Shown here: positions 33,277 to 41,354 of the stretch, piece after piece
Position numbering within the stretch: position 1 is the first letter of the stretch
How the letters are laid out: every line of letters begins with the position of its first letter
From: Streptomyces sp. CT34
Lineage (GTDB): Bacteria; Actinomycetota; Actinomycetes; Streptomycetales; Streptomycetaceae
Direction: 5' to 3'
DNA: 52,322 bases
NCBI RefSeq assembly: GCF_000805335.1
Contig: NZ_KN708638.1
Coordinates: 643,591 to 695,912, forward strand
Position numbers and translations under genes: made by a program
The notes under the pieces: model-generated
Seen by the model: the letters and a program-made list of their open reading frames with translations, nothing else
What the model was told of the DNA's origin: nothing
The model's database searches: none

Positions 33277-33738
33277 ATGGACGTTTCGGATTTCCTCAGG
33301 GGCTCGGTGCCGGCCGCGGTGCACTCGGCGGGCGTCGATCTGGTGGACCTGCGCCGCTGGGAGCTGGCCGTCGCCCGTACCCGAGGGCAGCTGCTGCGGC
33401 GGGTCTTCGACGCCTCGGAGCGCGAGGCCGCCGAGCGCGCGGCGGATGGCACCTGGACACCGGAACGGATCCTGGGCCATGCGTTCGGGGTCAAGGAGGG
33501 GGTGGTGAAGGCCCTCGGCGGCCTGCCCCCCGGCGCCCGCCTCTGCGACATCCGCGTGGCCATCGCGGCGGACCGGCCGGAGCCTTCCGGCCGGCAGGTG
33601 CAGCTGCACGGCGAACCGGCCCGGTGGGCCGCGCGCCATCGGGTCGAACTGACCGCCGGCACCCGGGACCTGGGCGATGACATGGCAATGGCCTGGGTCG
33701 TGGCCCACCCCGCAGCTACGACGGAGACCGCGCGATGA
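33277..33738 (+). CDS. AcpS-like holo-ACP synthase homolog (first of two)
   Basis: 153 residues. It has the AcpS N-terminal motif GVDLVDLRRW (19-28) containing the magnesium-binding aspartate, an FDASEREAA helix, and FGVKEGVVKALGG with the Lys-Glu pair (73-74). AcpS proteins attach 4'-phosphopantetheine to acyl carrier proteins. The C-terminal Ser-x-x-His motif of AcpS is not visible here (GTRDLGDDMAMAWVV). The second AcpS-like protein of the operon has the opposite pattern, so the two may work together. The start is uncertain: ATG 33277 lacks a good ribosome binding site. Its stop overlaps the next start (ATGA). Confidence 0.78.
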   Translation: MDVSDFLRGSVPAAVHSAGVDLVDLRRWELAVARTRGQLLRRVFDASEREAAERAADGTWTPERILGHAFGVKEGVVKALGGLPPGARLCDIRVAIAADRPEPSGRQVQLHGEPARWAARHRVELTAGTRDLGDDMAMAWVVAHPAATTETAR

Positions 33739-34763
33739 GCCCCGCCGCGACCGCCGCCCGCCCCCCGTACGGCCCGACGGCCTTCGTCTTCCCCGGCCAG
33801 GGCAGCCAGTTCCCGGGCATGGGGCGGGAGTTGAGCGGCTTCGGGCCCGCGGCCCGCGCCCTGGTCACCCGCGCCGAGCGCATCACCGGGCTCCCCGTCG
33901 CCGACCTCATGGCCACGGCCGACGCCGAGACCCTCGCGGACCCCGAGATCGCCCAGGTCCTGGTCTTCGTCTGGTCCGCGGCGGCACTGGAGCGGCTGCG
34001 CGAACAGGGCCTGCGGCCCGCCGCCGTCGCCGGGCACAGCCTCGGCGAGTACACCGCGCTCTTCGCCAGCGGCGCCCTCGACCTGGACACCGCGCTGTCC
34101 CTGGTCTCCTGCCGCGGCCGGGCGATGCATACGGCCGCCCGGCAGACCCCGGGCGCCATGGCCGCGATCGCGGGTCTGCCGCCGGACACGGTGCGCGGCC
34201 TGTGCCGGGACGCCTGCGACGACTCCGGTGTCGTGGTCGTCGCCAACCTCAACTCGCCCCGGCAGACCGTGGTGTCGGGCACCGTCGCCGCGGTGCGCCG
34301 GGTGGTCGGCGCGGCCCGCGAGGCCGGCGCGCTGCGGGCCGTCCGGCTGCCCGTCGGAGGGGCCTACCACTCACCGCTGATGGCCGGCGCGCCCGTCGCG
34401 CTGGCCGTGCGGCTCCGCGACGTCCGCCTGGCGCCACCCGGCATTCCGCTGGTCTCCAGCGCCACCGGGCGGCTGGTGACCGATATCGAGGAGTACCGCG
34501 ACGAGCTGCTCCGGCAGATGCTCGCCCCGGTGCGCTGGCAGGAAACGGTGCACACGCTGCTCGCCCTCGGCGTCCGCAGCTTCGTCGAGGCCGGACCGGG
34601 GCGGGTGCTGAGCGGGCTGGGCCGGGAGATGGCCCGCGACGCCCGGCACCTGACCGTCCGGGAGGCCCTGGGCGCCGTGCCCCGGGCTCGCTCCCATCCG
34701 GCCGGGCCCACCGCTCAGGGGGCTTGTGATCACTCCACCGCACACGCAAGGGAACGCAGATGA
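33735..34763 (+). CDS. malonyl-CoA:ACP transacylase (FabD-like)
   Basis: 342 residues. GQGSQFPGMG near the N-terminus, the nucleophile in GHSLGEY (Ser102), Arg127 in SCRGRAMH and the catalytic His212 in GGAYHSPLM are all present, so it should move malonyl from CoA to ACP. Most aromatic type II PKS clusters borrow the housekeeping FabD; a dedicated copy suggests a self-contained synthase. It overlaps the genes on both sides by four bases. Confidence 0.95.
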   Translation: MSPAATAARPPYGPTAFVFPGQGSQFPGMGRELSGFGPAARALVTRAERITGLPVADLMATADAETLADPEIAQVLVFVWSAAALERLREQGLRPAAVAGHSLGEYTALFASGALDLDTALSLVSCRGRAMHTAARQTPGAMAAIAGLPPDTVRGLCRDACDDSGVVVVANLNSPRQTVVSGTVAAVRRVVGAAREAGALRAVRLPVGGAYHSPLMAGAPVALAVRLRDVRLAPPGIPLVSSATGRLVTDIEEYRDELLRQMLAPVRWQETVHTLLALGVRSFVEAGPGRVLSGLGREMARDARHLTVREALGAVPRARSHPAGPTAQGACDHSTAHARERR

Positions 34764-35506
34764 CCGACTTCGACGGACGGGTCGCACTGGTCACCGGGGC
34801 CACCAAGGGCATCGGACTGGCCGTGGCCACCGACCTCGCCCGGGCCGGCGCCACGGTCCTGATCAACTACCGCAGAAACCCCGACCGGGCCCAGGAGGCG
34901 CTGCACGCCGTACGGCAGCTGCGGCCGGACGCCGAACTGCTGCAGGGGGACATCGCCGAACCCGCGGACGTGGACCGCATGTTCCGGCACATCCGTTCCC
35001 GGCACGGCGGCCTCGACGCCCTGGTGCACAACGCCGGCATCACCCAGGACGGCTATGCCGTGATGATGGGGGACGCGAAGTGGCGGAGGGTGATCGACAC
35101 CAACCTCACCGGGGCGTTCCTGTGCACCCGCGCCGCCGGGCGGATGATGGCCGCCCGCCGGCGGGGCTCCATCGTCACCATCGGCTCCACCCGCGCCCTC
35201 AACCCCCCTGCGGGACAGGCCAATTACGCGGCGTCCAAGGCGGGGGTGCTGGCCATGGTGAAGGCCCTCGCCAAGGAACTCGGCGGCTACGGCGTACGCG
35301 TCAACGCCGTCGTCCCCGGTTTCGTCGACACCGCGATGACCCGGCAGATGCCGCCCGCGCAGCTGGCGGAGAACCTCCGGCGCGTTCCGCTCGGCCGGAT
35401 CGGCCGGCCCGCGGAGGTGAGCGCGGTCGTGCGCTTCCTGCTCAGTGACGAGGCGGCGTACGTCACCGGGACCTCCGTCGTCGTCGACGGCGGACTCATC
35501 AGCTGA
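34760..35506 (+). CDS. 3-oxoacyl-ACP reductase (FabG-like ketoreductase)
   Basis: 248 residues. Cofactor motif TGATKGIG (12-19), NAG (91-93), and the catalytic Ser143, Tyr156, Lys160 (YAASK) are present; the C-terminus ends GTSVVVDGG. It reduces the beta-keto group of the ACP-bound chain with NADPH. Its position between the malonyl transferase and ACP genes, with a four-base overlap upstream, supports a role in each elongation cycle. Confidence 0.95.
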   Translation: MTDFDGRVALVTGATKGIGLAVATDLARAGATVLINYRRNPDRAQEALHAVRQLRPDAELLQGDIAEPADVDRMFRHIRSRHGGLDALVHNAGITQDGYAVMMGDAKWRRVIDTNLTGAFLCTRAAGRMMAARRRGSIVTIGSTRALNPPAGQANYAASKAGVLAMVKALAKELGGYGVRVNAVVPGFVDTAMTRQMPPAQLAENLRRVPLGRIGRPAEVSAVVRFLLSDEAAYVTGTSVVVDGGLIS

Positions 35507-35571
35507 CCACCCGCACACCGCGGAGCCCACACGCCCCGCACGCACCACCCACACCACACAAGGAGACGGTC

Positions 35572-35859
35572 ATGACGATGACACTCGAAGAGGCCACCCG
35601 GCGCGCCGGTACCCGTCGGCAACTCGCCGACGACGTCAAGGAGTTGCTGGTGGACCGGCTGTCGCTGGACGTCGACCCGGCGGCCATCGGGGACGACCAG
35701 CCGCTGTTCGGCCGCGGCCTGGAACTGGACTCCATCGACACGCTGGAGCTGGCGATGGCCGTCGAGGACGTCTTCGGTGTCACCATCACCGATGACGACA
35801 CCCACAGCCTGCTCTCGCTGAACCGGCTCGCCGCCCACATCGAGGCGGCCCGGTCATGA
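35572..35859 (+). CDS. acyl carrier protein
   Basis: 95 residues, acidic. The phosphopantetheine attachment serine is Ser54 in GLELDSIDTLELAMAVED, matching the DSL/DSI motif, flanked by helices of a four-helix ACP. An N-terminal extension of about 18 residues precedes the fold. It carries the growing chain between the transacylase, ketosynthase, reductase and dehydratase encoded around it. A clear AAGGAGA precedes the ATG, and the stop overlaps the dehydratase start (ATGA). Confidence 0.95.
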   Translation: MTMTLEEATRRAGTRRQLADDVKELLVDRLSLDVDPAAIGDDQPLFGRGLELDSIDTLELAMAVEDVFGVTITDDDTHSLLSLNRLAAHIEAARS

Positions 35860-36350
35860 CACCGGACCGCCCCCGCGCCGCGGCACAGACGCTGAGCGCC
35901 GACGACATCGCCCGGCTGCTGCCGCACCGCCACCCCTTCTTCCTGCTCGACCGGGTCACCGCGCTGAATCCCGGGGTGAGCGCCGAAGCGGTCAAGAACG
36001 TCACCGCGTCCGACGCGGTGCTGGCCGGCCACTTCCCCGGCCGGATGCTCTACCCCGGAGTGCTGCTCGTCGAGTGCGTCGCCCAGCTCGCGGCCGTGAT
36101 CTACGGCAGCGCGGGGGCTCTGCGCGCGACCGGCGAGGTCGTCGGCGATGTGGCGGACCGGGTGGGGTACCTGGCGGAGATCCGCCAGGCGAAGTTCCTG
36201 CGGCCGGTGTACCCGGGTGACCAGGTGGTGCTCCGGGCGGAGAGCGGCCCCCGGCTCGGCGGGCTGATCTCCGTGACCGGACAGGCGTCGGTCGGCCGGG
36301 ATCCGGTGATGACCGTACGCCTCGCCGTCACCGAGCGCGAGGACACCTGA
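35856..36350 (+). CDS. 3-hydroxyacyl-ACP dehydratase (FabZ-like)
   Basis: 164 residues. LLPHRHPFFLLDRV and AGHFPGRMLYPGVLLVECVAQ give the FabZ hotdog signature with catalytic His59 and Glu73, spaced 14 apart as in FabZ. It removes water from the 3-hydroxyacyl chain to give a trans double bond. No enoyl reductase gene is found in the cluster, so double bonds would be kept and conjugation is expected after repeated cycles, unless the housekeeping FabI acts. Confidence 0.95.
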   Translation: MTPDRPRAAAQTLSADDIARLLPHRHPFFLLDRVTALNPGVSAEAVKNVTASDAVLAGHFPGRMLYPGVLLVECVAQLAAVIYGSAGALRATGEVVGDVADRVGYLAEIRQAKFLRPVYPGDQVVLRAESGPRLGGLISVTGQASVGRDPVMTVRLAVTEREDT

Positions 36351-36435
36351 CGGTCCGGCCCGGACCACCCGGTTCCCCCTCGCCCCTTCTCCCCACTCCC
36401 CTCTCCCACCCCGTTCATCCATCGAGGAGTTACTG

Positions 36436-37449
36436 ATGAAGGCCAGCTACACGGACACCACCGAGGAGTACACGGCACTGCGCGAGGCGTGCGGGCTCAT
36501 CGACTACGAGGGCATCGGCCTGGTGCGGGTCTCCGGGCCCGCCGCGGCCGACTACCTCGGCCAAGTCGCCACGCGCGGCGTCGACTTCCTGCTGGAGGGC
36601 CAGGCCATGGCCGCCCTCCTGCTGCGCGAGAACGGCACGGTCATCGCCGAGGTGCTGATCCACTGCCATGCCGCCCACTACCTGGTCGAGATCTGGCCGG
36701 CCCAGGCGAAGGAGGCGACCGGCCATCTGATCGCCGCTGCCGCGGCCTACGAGGGCGTGACCGTCCAGGACGTCGGCGCCGAGTACACCGTGCTCGCCCT
36801 CGAAGGGCCGGAGTCGTTCCAACTCGCCCGGAAGTACCTGCCGTTCCCGGTGGCCTCCATGGCCTACCGCAGCTTCGCCACCGCCGACTGGGGCGACGGC
36901 CGTGACCTGGTCGTCTCCCGTACCGGAGTCACCGGCGAGTACGGCTACAAGTTCTTCACGCCGGTCGCGAACGGCGCGGAGCTGCGGGCCGAGCTCCTCG
37001 CGCTCGGTGCGCGGGAGTGCGGCAAGGACGCGCTCGACGTGTGCCGGATGGAGGTCCGGTTCGCCAGCCTGGAGCAGGAGAGCGCCGGCGGCCAGGTGAC
37101 ACCGTTCGAGGTGGGCCTGCAGTGGATGGTCGACCCGGGTCACGAGTCCGCCGGGCGCCCGGCGGAGGACGGCGGGAGCGGCCGTACCCCGGTGTGCTGG
37201 ATCGCCCGGGAGGCTACGGCCGGCCGGCCGGAACCGGGCACGGCCATCGCGGTCCGCGACGCCGAGGTCGGCATCGTCACGCACGCGGTGTGGTCCCCCA
37301 GGCTGGGCCGGATCATCGGCACCGGCCGGGTCGACGCCGAAGTGGCCGCCTCCGGCCAGGAGTTCCTGCTCGCCGGACCGGGCGACGCGATCCGCACGGT
37401 CTCCGCCCCGTTCCTGACCGCCACCAGCCTCGACGTGTCCCTGGACTGA
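36436..37449 (+). CDS. GcvT-like aminomethyltransferase family protein, folate-binding fold
   Basis: 337 residues. It aligns with the GcvT/DmdA fold: ALREACGLIDYEGIGLVRVSGPAAADYLG at the start, ALLLRENGTVIAEVLIHC, LALEGPESFQLARKYL, SRTGVTGEYGYKFF and a C-terminal barrel (EVGIVTHAVWSPRLGRIIG). GcvT transfers a C1 unit to tetrahydrofolate; DmdA demethylates DMSP. The Asp that contacts folate in GcvT (IDDL motif) is Glu72 here (IAEV), so chemistry may differ. A GcvT-like gene inside a fatty-acid-type operon is unexpected: it could add or remove a C1 unit, or have lost folate use. GAGGAG precedes the ATG. Confidence 0.85.
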   Translation: MKASYTDTTEEYTALREACGLIDYEGIGLVRVSGPAAADYLGQVATRGVDFLLEGQAMAALLLRENGTVIAEVLIHCHAAHYLVEIWPAQAKEATGHLIAAAAAYEGVTVQDVGAEYTVLALEGPESFQLARKYLPFPVASMAYRSFATADWGDGRDLVVSRTGVTGEYGYKFFTPVANGAELRAELLALGARECGKDALDVCRMEVRFASLEQESAGGQVTPFEVGLQWMVDPGHESAGRPAEDGGSGRTPVCWIAREATAGRPEPGTAIAVRDAEVGIVTHAVWSPRLGRIIGTGRVDAEVAASGQEFLLAGPGDAIRTVSAPFLTATSLDVSLD

Positions 37450-37509
37450 CGGCCCACGGCGCACGCCAGGCAGTGCGCGGGGCCGCCGGAAGGGGCGGAA
37501 GGAGAACAG

Positions 37510-40020
37510 ATGAACCCCAACAAGAGCGGCCGGGAACGCGTCGCGGTCACCGGTATCGGGCTGAGCTGCGCCCTGGGCAACGGAGTTCAGCAGGTGTGGC
37601 GGGGAATCCGCGAGGGGCGCAGCGGCATCGGCGAGACCGGACGGATCGACGTGTCGACGCTCAGCTGCCGGTACTCCGGCGAGGTTTCCTCGGTGCCCGC
37701 GTCCCGGCACCGGCTGCGCGGTCGGCTCGACCGCGCCACGACCCTGGCGCTGAACGCGGCCGAAGAAGCGCTCAACGGCGCGGGCCTCGGCCTCGCGGGC
37801 GGCGACGGCCACGACCGCAGTGGCCACGACCCCTACCGTATGGGGGTCGCCGTCGGCACCTCGGTGGGCGGGCTGGAACGCGGCGAGGAGTTCCACTGGG
37901 AGCTGCTGCGCAACGGACCGCAGGCACCACGCCGCGATCTGCTGTTCCACTACCCGCTCTACACCTCCGCCGACGCGCTGAGCATCGCCTTCCAGCTCCG
38001 GGGGCCGAAGGTGGTGATCTCCAACGCCTGTGCGGCCGGGGCCAATTCCATCGGATTCGCGACGGACGCCATCCGGGAGGGACGCGCCGATGTGATGCTC
38101 GCCGGCGGGGTGGACGTCCTGGACATCCTCTCCCTGGCCGGGTTCGACAGCCTCAACGCGCTCGACCCGGAGCCGTGTGCGCCCTACTCGCGCAGTACCG
38201 GGCTCAACATCGGCGAGGGCGCGGCGATCCTGGTGCTGGAGTCGGAGTCGTCCGCCCGGCGCCGCGGCGCCGAGATCCTGGGCTATGTCCTGGGCTACGC
38301 GCTGACCAGCGACGCGTACCACGCCACCGCCCCGGACCCGGCCGGCAGCGGTGCCCTCCGTGCCATGCGGAGGGGGCTGTCGCAGGCCGGTCTGACGGCG
38401 GCTCAGGTGGATTACGTCAACGGACACGGTACCGGCACGCCCACCAACGACAGCGCCGAGACCAAGGCCGTCGCCGCCCTGTTCGCGGACCTGGCGCCGG
38501 CCCCGATGAGCAGTACGAAGTCCCAGGTCGGGCACATGCTCGGCGCTGCCGGTGCCCTGGAGGCCGCGGCCTGCGTGCTCGCGCTGCGGGACGGTGTACT
38601 GCCCCCGACGGTCAATGCGGACGAGAGCCGCGAACCGGTCCGCGACATCGTGCCGAACCGGGCACGCGCACAGGAACTGGACGTCGTGGTGTCCAACTCC
38701 TTCGCCTTCGGCGGCAACAACTGCTCGCTCGTCCTGGGGCGGCGGCCCCTGCCGGCCGCCCCGCCCCGGCCCGACCACCGCGTCGTGATCACCGGGGCGG
38801 GCCCCGTCTCGGCGGTGGGCAGCGGGCGGGAGGTCTTCCTCGCCGCGCTCCGGGACGGGAGGACGGGCGTCGGCCCGGCCCGCCTGGCCGACCTCGGTCT
38901 CTCCCGGACCGGGCAGGCCGCCGAGATCGACACCGCCGAGTGCCGGCGCCACGTCGACCGCGGCTACGCCCGCCGGCTCGACCAGATCGGGCTGCTGACG
39001 CTCGCCGCCAGCCGGCTCGCTCTCGACGACGCCGCGCTGCGTGTCGGCACGTCCGACGCGGACCGGGTCGGCATGGTCTTCGGCACCTTCAACGGACCGG
39101 TGCAGACGGTGGAGCAGCTCAGCGAGACCATCGGCACCGACGGCCCGCACCGGGTCAATCCCCGGCTGTTCCCCAACTCCGTGATGAACGCGGCCGCCGG
39201 GCACGCCTGCCTGGCCCTGCGGATCCGGGGCCCGCTGTCCACCCTGGCCACCGGCTGTGTGTCCGGACTCAGCGCGCTGGGCTATGCCGCGGACCTGGTC
39301 CGGCGTGGGGAGGCCGAGGTGATGCTCGCGGTGAGCGCCGACGAGCTGACCCCCCTGGTGCACTACGGATTCGACCGGCTCGGTCTGCTCTCGCCGGACA
39401 CCGTCCGCCCCTACAGCACCACCCCCAGCGGAACGGTGCTCGGCGCGGGCAGTACCGCGCTGGTCGTGGAGTCGCTGGAGCACGCGCTGGCCCGCGGCGC
39501 CACGATCCTGGCCGAGGTCCGGGGCCATGCGATCACCTCCGACGGCTATCGCATCGCCGGCAACGACCCGTCAGGGCGGGCCTGGGCGGAGAGCTTCCGG
39601 CGCGCGCTGGACGACGCCGGGATGGACCCGGACGGCATCGGGACGGTATACGGTGACGCGCGCGGCACCGCCGCGATCGACCGGGCCGAGGCCCGCGCGC
39701 TCGCCCGGGTGTGGCGGCCGGGCACGGTGCGGCTCAGCAACCTCACCGGATACGTCGGCCATGTGCCCAGCACCACCTCGCTGATGTCGGCGGTGTGCGC
39801 CACCGAGACGCTGCGCACCGGCTGGAGTCCGGACATCCCCGGGCTGTCGGACCCGCTCGACGGGCTGGCCGGCTACCTCGCACCGACGGCCCGGACCGGG
39901 CAGGCCTGCCTGCTCACCGCGGCCAACTGGGGCGGTACCTACGCCTCTCTCGTGCTGAGCCCGTGGCACCCCGACGCACCGGGCACGCAGGAGACGGCGA
40001 CACCGGGGAGGCCGTCATGA
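37510..40020 (+). CDS. fused ketosynthase - chain-length-factor-like protein (KS-CLF)
   Basis: 836 residues, twice the usual KS length. Domain 1 (about 10-412) is a complete ketosynthase with Cys174 (SNACAAGANS), His306 (NGHGTGTPTND) and His342 (SQVGHMLGAAG). Domain 2 (about 422-810) is KS-like but degenerate: Cys583 remains (TGCVSGLSALG), the first histidine is Asp716 (GDARGTAAIDRAEARAL), and His751 remains. The DARG...DRAEA pattern is that of type II PKS chain-length factors. KS and CLF are normally separate proteins, as in act or ishigamide systems; fusion is known from PUFA synthases. It should elongate the ACP-bound chain and set its length. AAGGAG precedes the ATG; the stop overlaps the next gene. 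Confidence 0.88.
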   Translation: MNPNKSGRERVAVTGIGLSCALGNGVQQVWRGIREGRSGIGETGRIDVSTLSCRYSGEVSSVPASRHRLRGRLDRATTLALNAAEEALNGAGLGLAGGDGHDRSGHDPYRMGVAVGTSVGGLERGEEFHWELLRNGPQAPRRDLLFHYPLYTSADALSIAFQLRGPKVVISNACAAGANSIGFATDAIREGRADVMLAGGVDVLDILSLAGFDSLNALDPEPCAPYSRSTGLNIGEGAAILVLESESSARRRGAEILGYVLGYALTSDAYHATAPDPAGSGALRAMRRGLSQAGLTAAQVDYVNGHGTGTPTNDSAETKAVAALFADLAPAPMSSTKSQVGHMLGAAGALEAAACVLALRDGVLPPTVNADESREPVRDIVPNRARAQELDVVVSNSFAFGGNNCSLVLGRRPLPAAPPRPDHRVVITGAGPVSAVGSGREVFLAALRDGRTGVGPARLADLGLSRTGQAAEIDTAECRRHVDRGYARRLDQIGLLTLAASRLALDDAALRVGTSDADRVGMVFGTFNGPVQTVEQLSETIGTDGPHRVNPRLFPNSVMNAAAGHACLALRIRGPLSTLATGCVSGLSALGYAADLVRRGEAEVMLAVSADELTPLVHYGFDRLGLLSPDTVRPYSTTPSGTVLGAGSTALVVESLEHALARGATILAEVRGHAITSDGYRIAGNDPSGRAWAESFRRALDDAGMDPDGIGTVYGDARGTAAIDRAEARALARVWRPGTVRLSNLTGYVGHVPSTTSLMSAVCATETLRTGWSPDIPGLSDPLDGLAGYLAPTARTGQACLLTAANWGGTYASLVLSPWHPDAPGTQETATPGRPS

Positions 40021-40424
40021 GCCATCGCGCCCGACCGCGCCTGGCCCTGCGTCTGGCGACTCCGCAGCAGACGCCGGCGGCCGGCGACCCCCGGTGGGCC
40101 CACTGGCTCACCGAGGCCGAACTGGCCTACGCACACGGCCTGTTGCGGGCCGAGGAACACCTCTCCGCACGCAAGCTGGCCAAGGAGGTGGGCTGGGACC
40201 TGCTGGGGTGGCCGTACGAACCGCCGTGGCAGGACATGGAGATACGGCGGCGGCCCGGCGCGGCGCCCGTCCTGCACCTCGGCGGTGAGCCGGCCCCCGG
40301 GACGCGCGGGCACGGAACAGCCCGGCCGGGTGTGTCGCTGGCGCACGCCCGCGGATACGCCGCGGCGCTCGCCTGGCTGCCCTCCGCCGGGGCCGGGCCC
40401 CACTTCCCCGGAGCCGCGACATGA
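40017..40424 (+). CDS. AcpS-like protein, atypical (second of two)
   Basis: 135 residues. WLTEAELAYAHGLLRAEEHLSARKLAKEVGW with Lys-Glu at 56-57, DMEIRRRPGAAPVLHL, and GVSLAHARGYAAALAWL with Ser107 and His110 match the middle and C-terminus of AcpS. The N-terminal GxDxV motif that supplies the magnesium-binding aspartate is missing. The first AcpS-like protein of the operon has that motif but lacks the Ser-x-x-His. AcpS is a trimer with active sites between subunits, so the pair might form a mixed oligomer; this is inference. It overlaps the KS-CLF stop by four bases and the next small ORF by four. Confidence 0.65.
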   Translation: MSHRARPRLALRLATPQQTPAAGDPRWAHWLTEAELAYAHGLLRAEEHLSARKLAKEVGWDLLGWPYEPPWQDMEIRRRPGAAPVLHLGGEPAPGTRGHGTARPGVSLAHARGYAAALAWLPSAGAGPHFPGAAT

Positions 40425-40501
40425 GTGAGCGGAGCGAGCCCATCATCCAGCGGTGCGCGGCTCGCGCAGGCGAGGCCGGGCGAAGCGAGGTGCCGGCATG
40501 A
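40421..40501 (+). CDS. 26-residue bridging ORF between two operon genes
   Basis: A frame MSERSEPIIQRCAARAGEAG (then six more residues) starts at an ATG overlapping the AcpS-like stop (ATGA) and ends at a TGA overlapping the SDR start (ATGA). It keeps translation continuous across an otherwise empty 73-base gap. Its DNA (GAGCGGAGCGAGCC, GGGCGAAGCGAGGTGCCGGC) contains repeated GAGCG/AGCGAG words that look like an inserted repeat element. Whether the peptide has a function is unknown. Confidence 0.45.
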   Translation: MSERSEPIIQRCAARAGEAGRSEVPA

Positions 40502-41253
40502 ACGGCCGCCTCGACGGCCGGGTGGCCGTGGTGACCGGGGCGCTCGGCGGGATCGGGCACGCCGTGGCCCGCCTGCTCATGGAGCAGGGCGCCGCGGTCG
40601 TGGTCACCGATCTGGACGGTGAGGCGTGCCGGGCCGCCGCCGACACGCTGAGCCACGGCCGGCCCTCCGGCCGGGCCGTCGGCCACCCGCTCGACGTCAC
40701 CGATCCCGCGGACTGGGAACGGGTGACCCGGTTCGCCCGCCGCCGCTTCGGCCGCCTCCACGTGCTCGTCAACAACGCGGGAACGCTGGGGATCAGCGGC
40801 CTGGAACACCTCGACGCGCCGGAGTGGGAACGGGTGGTGGACACCTGCCAGCGCGGCACCTGGCTCGGCATGCGGGCGGCCGTGCCCTGCCTCCGCTCGG
40901 CCGGCGGCGGAGCGATCGTCAACATCGCCTCGGTCTACGGCATGGTCGGCTCCGGTGCCTCCTTCGCCTACCACGCGGCCAAGGGGGCGATCCGCGCCAT
41001 GACCACGGCCGCCGCGGTCGAGCTGGCCCCCTTCGGTATCCGCGTCAATGCGGTCTACCCCGGCATGGTCGACACCCCGATGACCGGAACGGCACCCCAG
41101 GGCTTCATCGCGGACGTCGTCGCGGCGACGCCGCTGGCGCGCCTGGCCCAGCCGTCCGAGGTCGCCGCCGCCGTGGGGTTCCTGGCCTCCGACGCGGCGT
41201 CCTACATCACCGGCGCCGAACTCGTCGTGGACGGCGGCTACACGGCGCGGTGA
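40498..41253 (+). CDS. short-chain dehydrogenase/reductase
   Basis: 251 residues from ATG 40498, with GAGG seven bases upstream. Cofactor motif TGALGGIG (13-20), NNAG (92-95) and the Ser145-Tyr158-Lys162 triad (YHAAKG) are present; it ends ITGAELVVDGGYTAR, typical of FabG-type SDRs. D39 in VVTDLD points towards NAD(H) preference. It could be a second ketoreductase of the synthase or a tailoring dehydrogenase acting on an alcohol or ketone of the product. It lies downstream of the AcpS-like gene in the same operon. Confidence 0.9.
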   Translation: MNGRLDGRVAVVTGALGGIGHAVARLLMEQGAAVVVTDLDGEACRAAADTLSHGRPSGRAVGHPLDVTDPADWERVTRFARRRFGRLHVLVNNAGTLGISGLEHLDAPEWERVVDTCQRGTWLGMRAAVPCLRSAGGGAIVNIASVYGMVGSGASFAYHAAKGAIRAMTTAAAVELAPFGIRVNAVYPGMVDTPMTGTAPQGFIADVVAATPLARLAQPSEVAAAVGFLASDAASYITGAELVVDGGYTAR

Positions 41254-41354
41254 CCACCGCACGCGTGCCACAGCCGCGTCCCGCGCCGAACGCACGATCC
41301 GGGCCGTACGGACGATCGATCCGGGCCCTACGGCCTCGCACGAAGGGAAATGCG

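Noticed and set aside
36430..39656. Very long open frames antisense to or out of frame with the KS-CLF and GcvT-like genes
   Set aside because: They are mirrors of real genes in GC-rich DNA; composition is Arg/Gly/Pro rich and no family motif appears.
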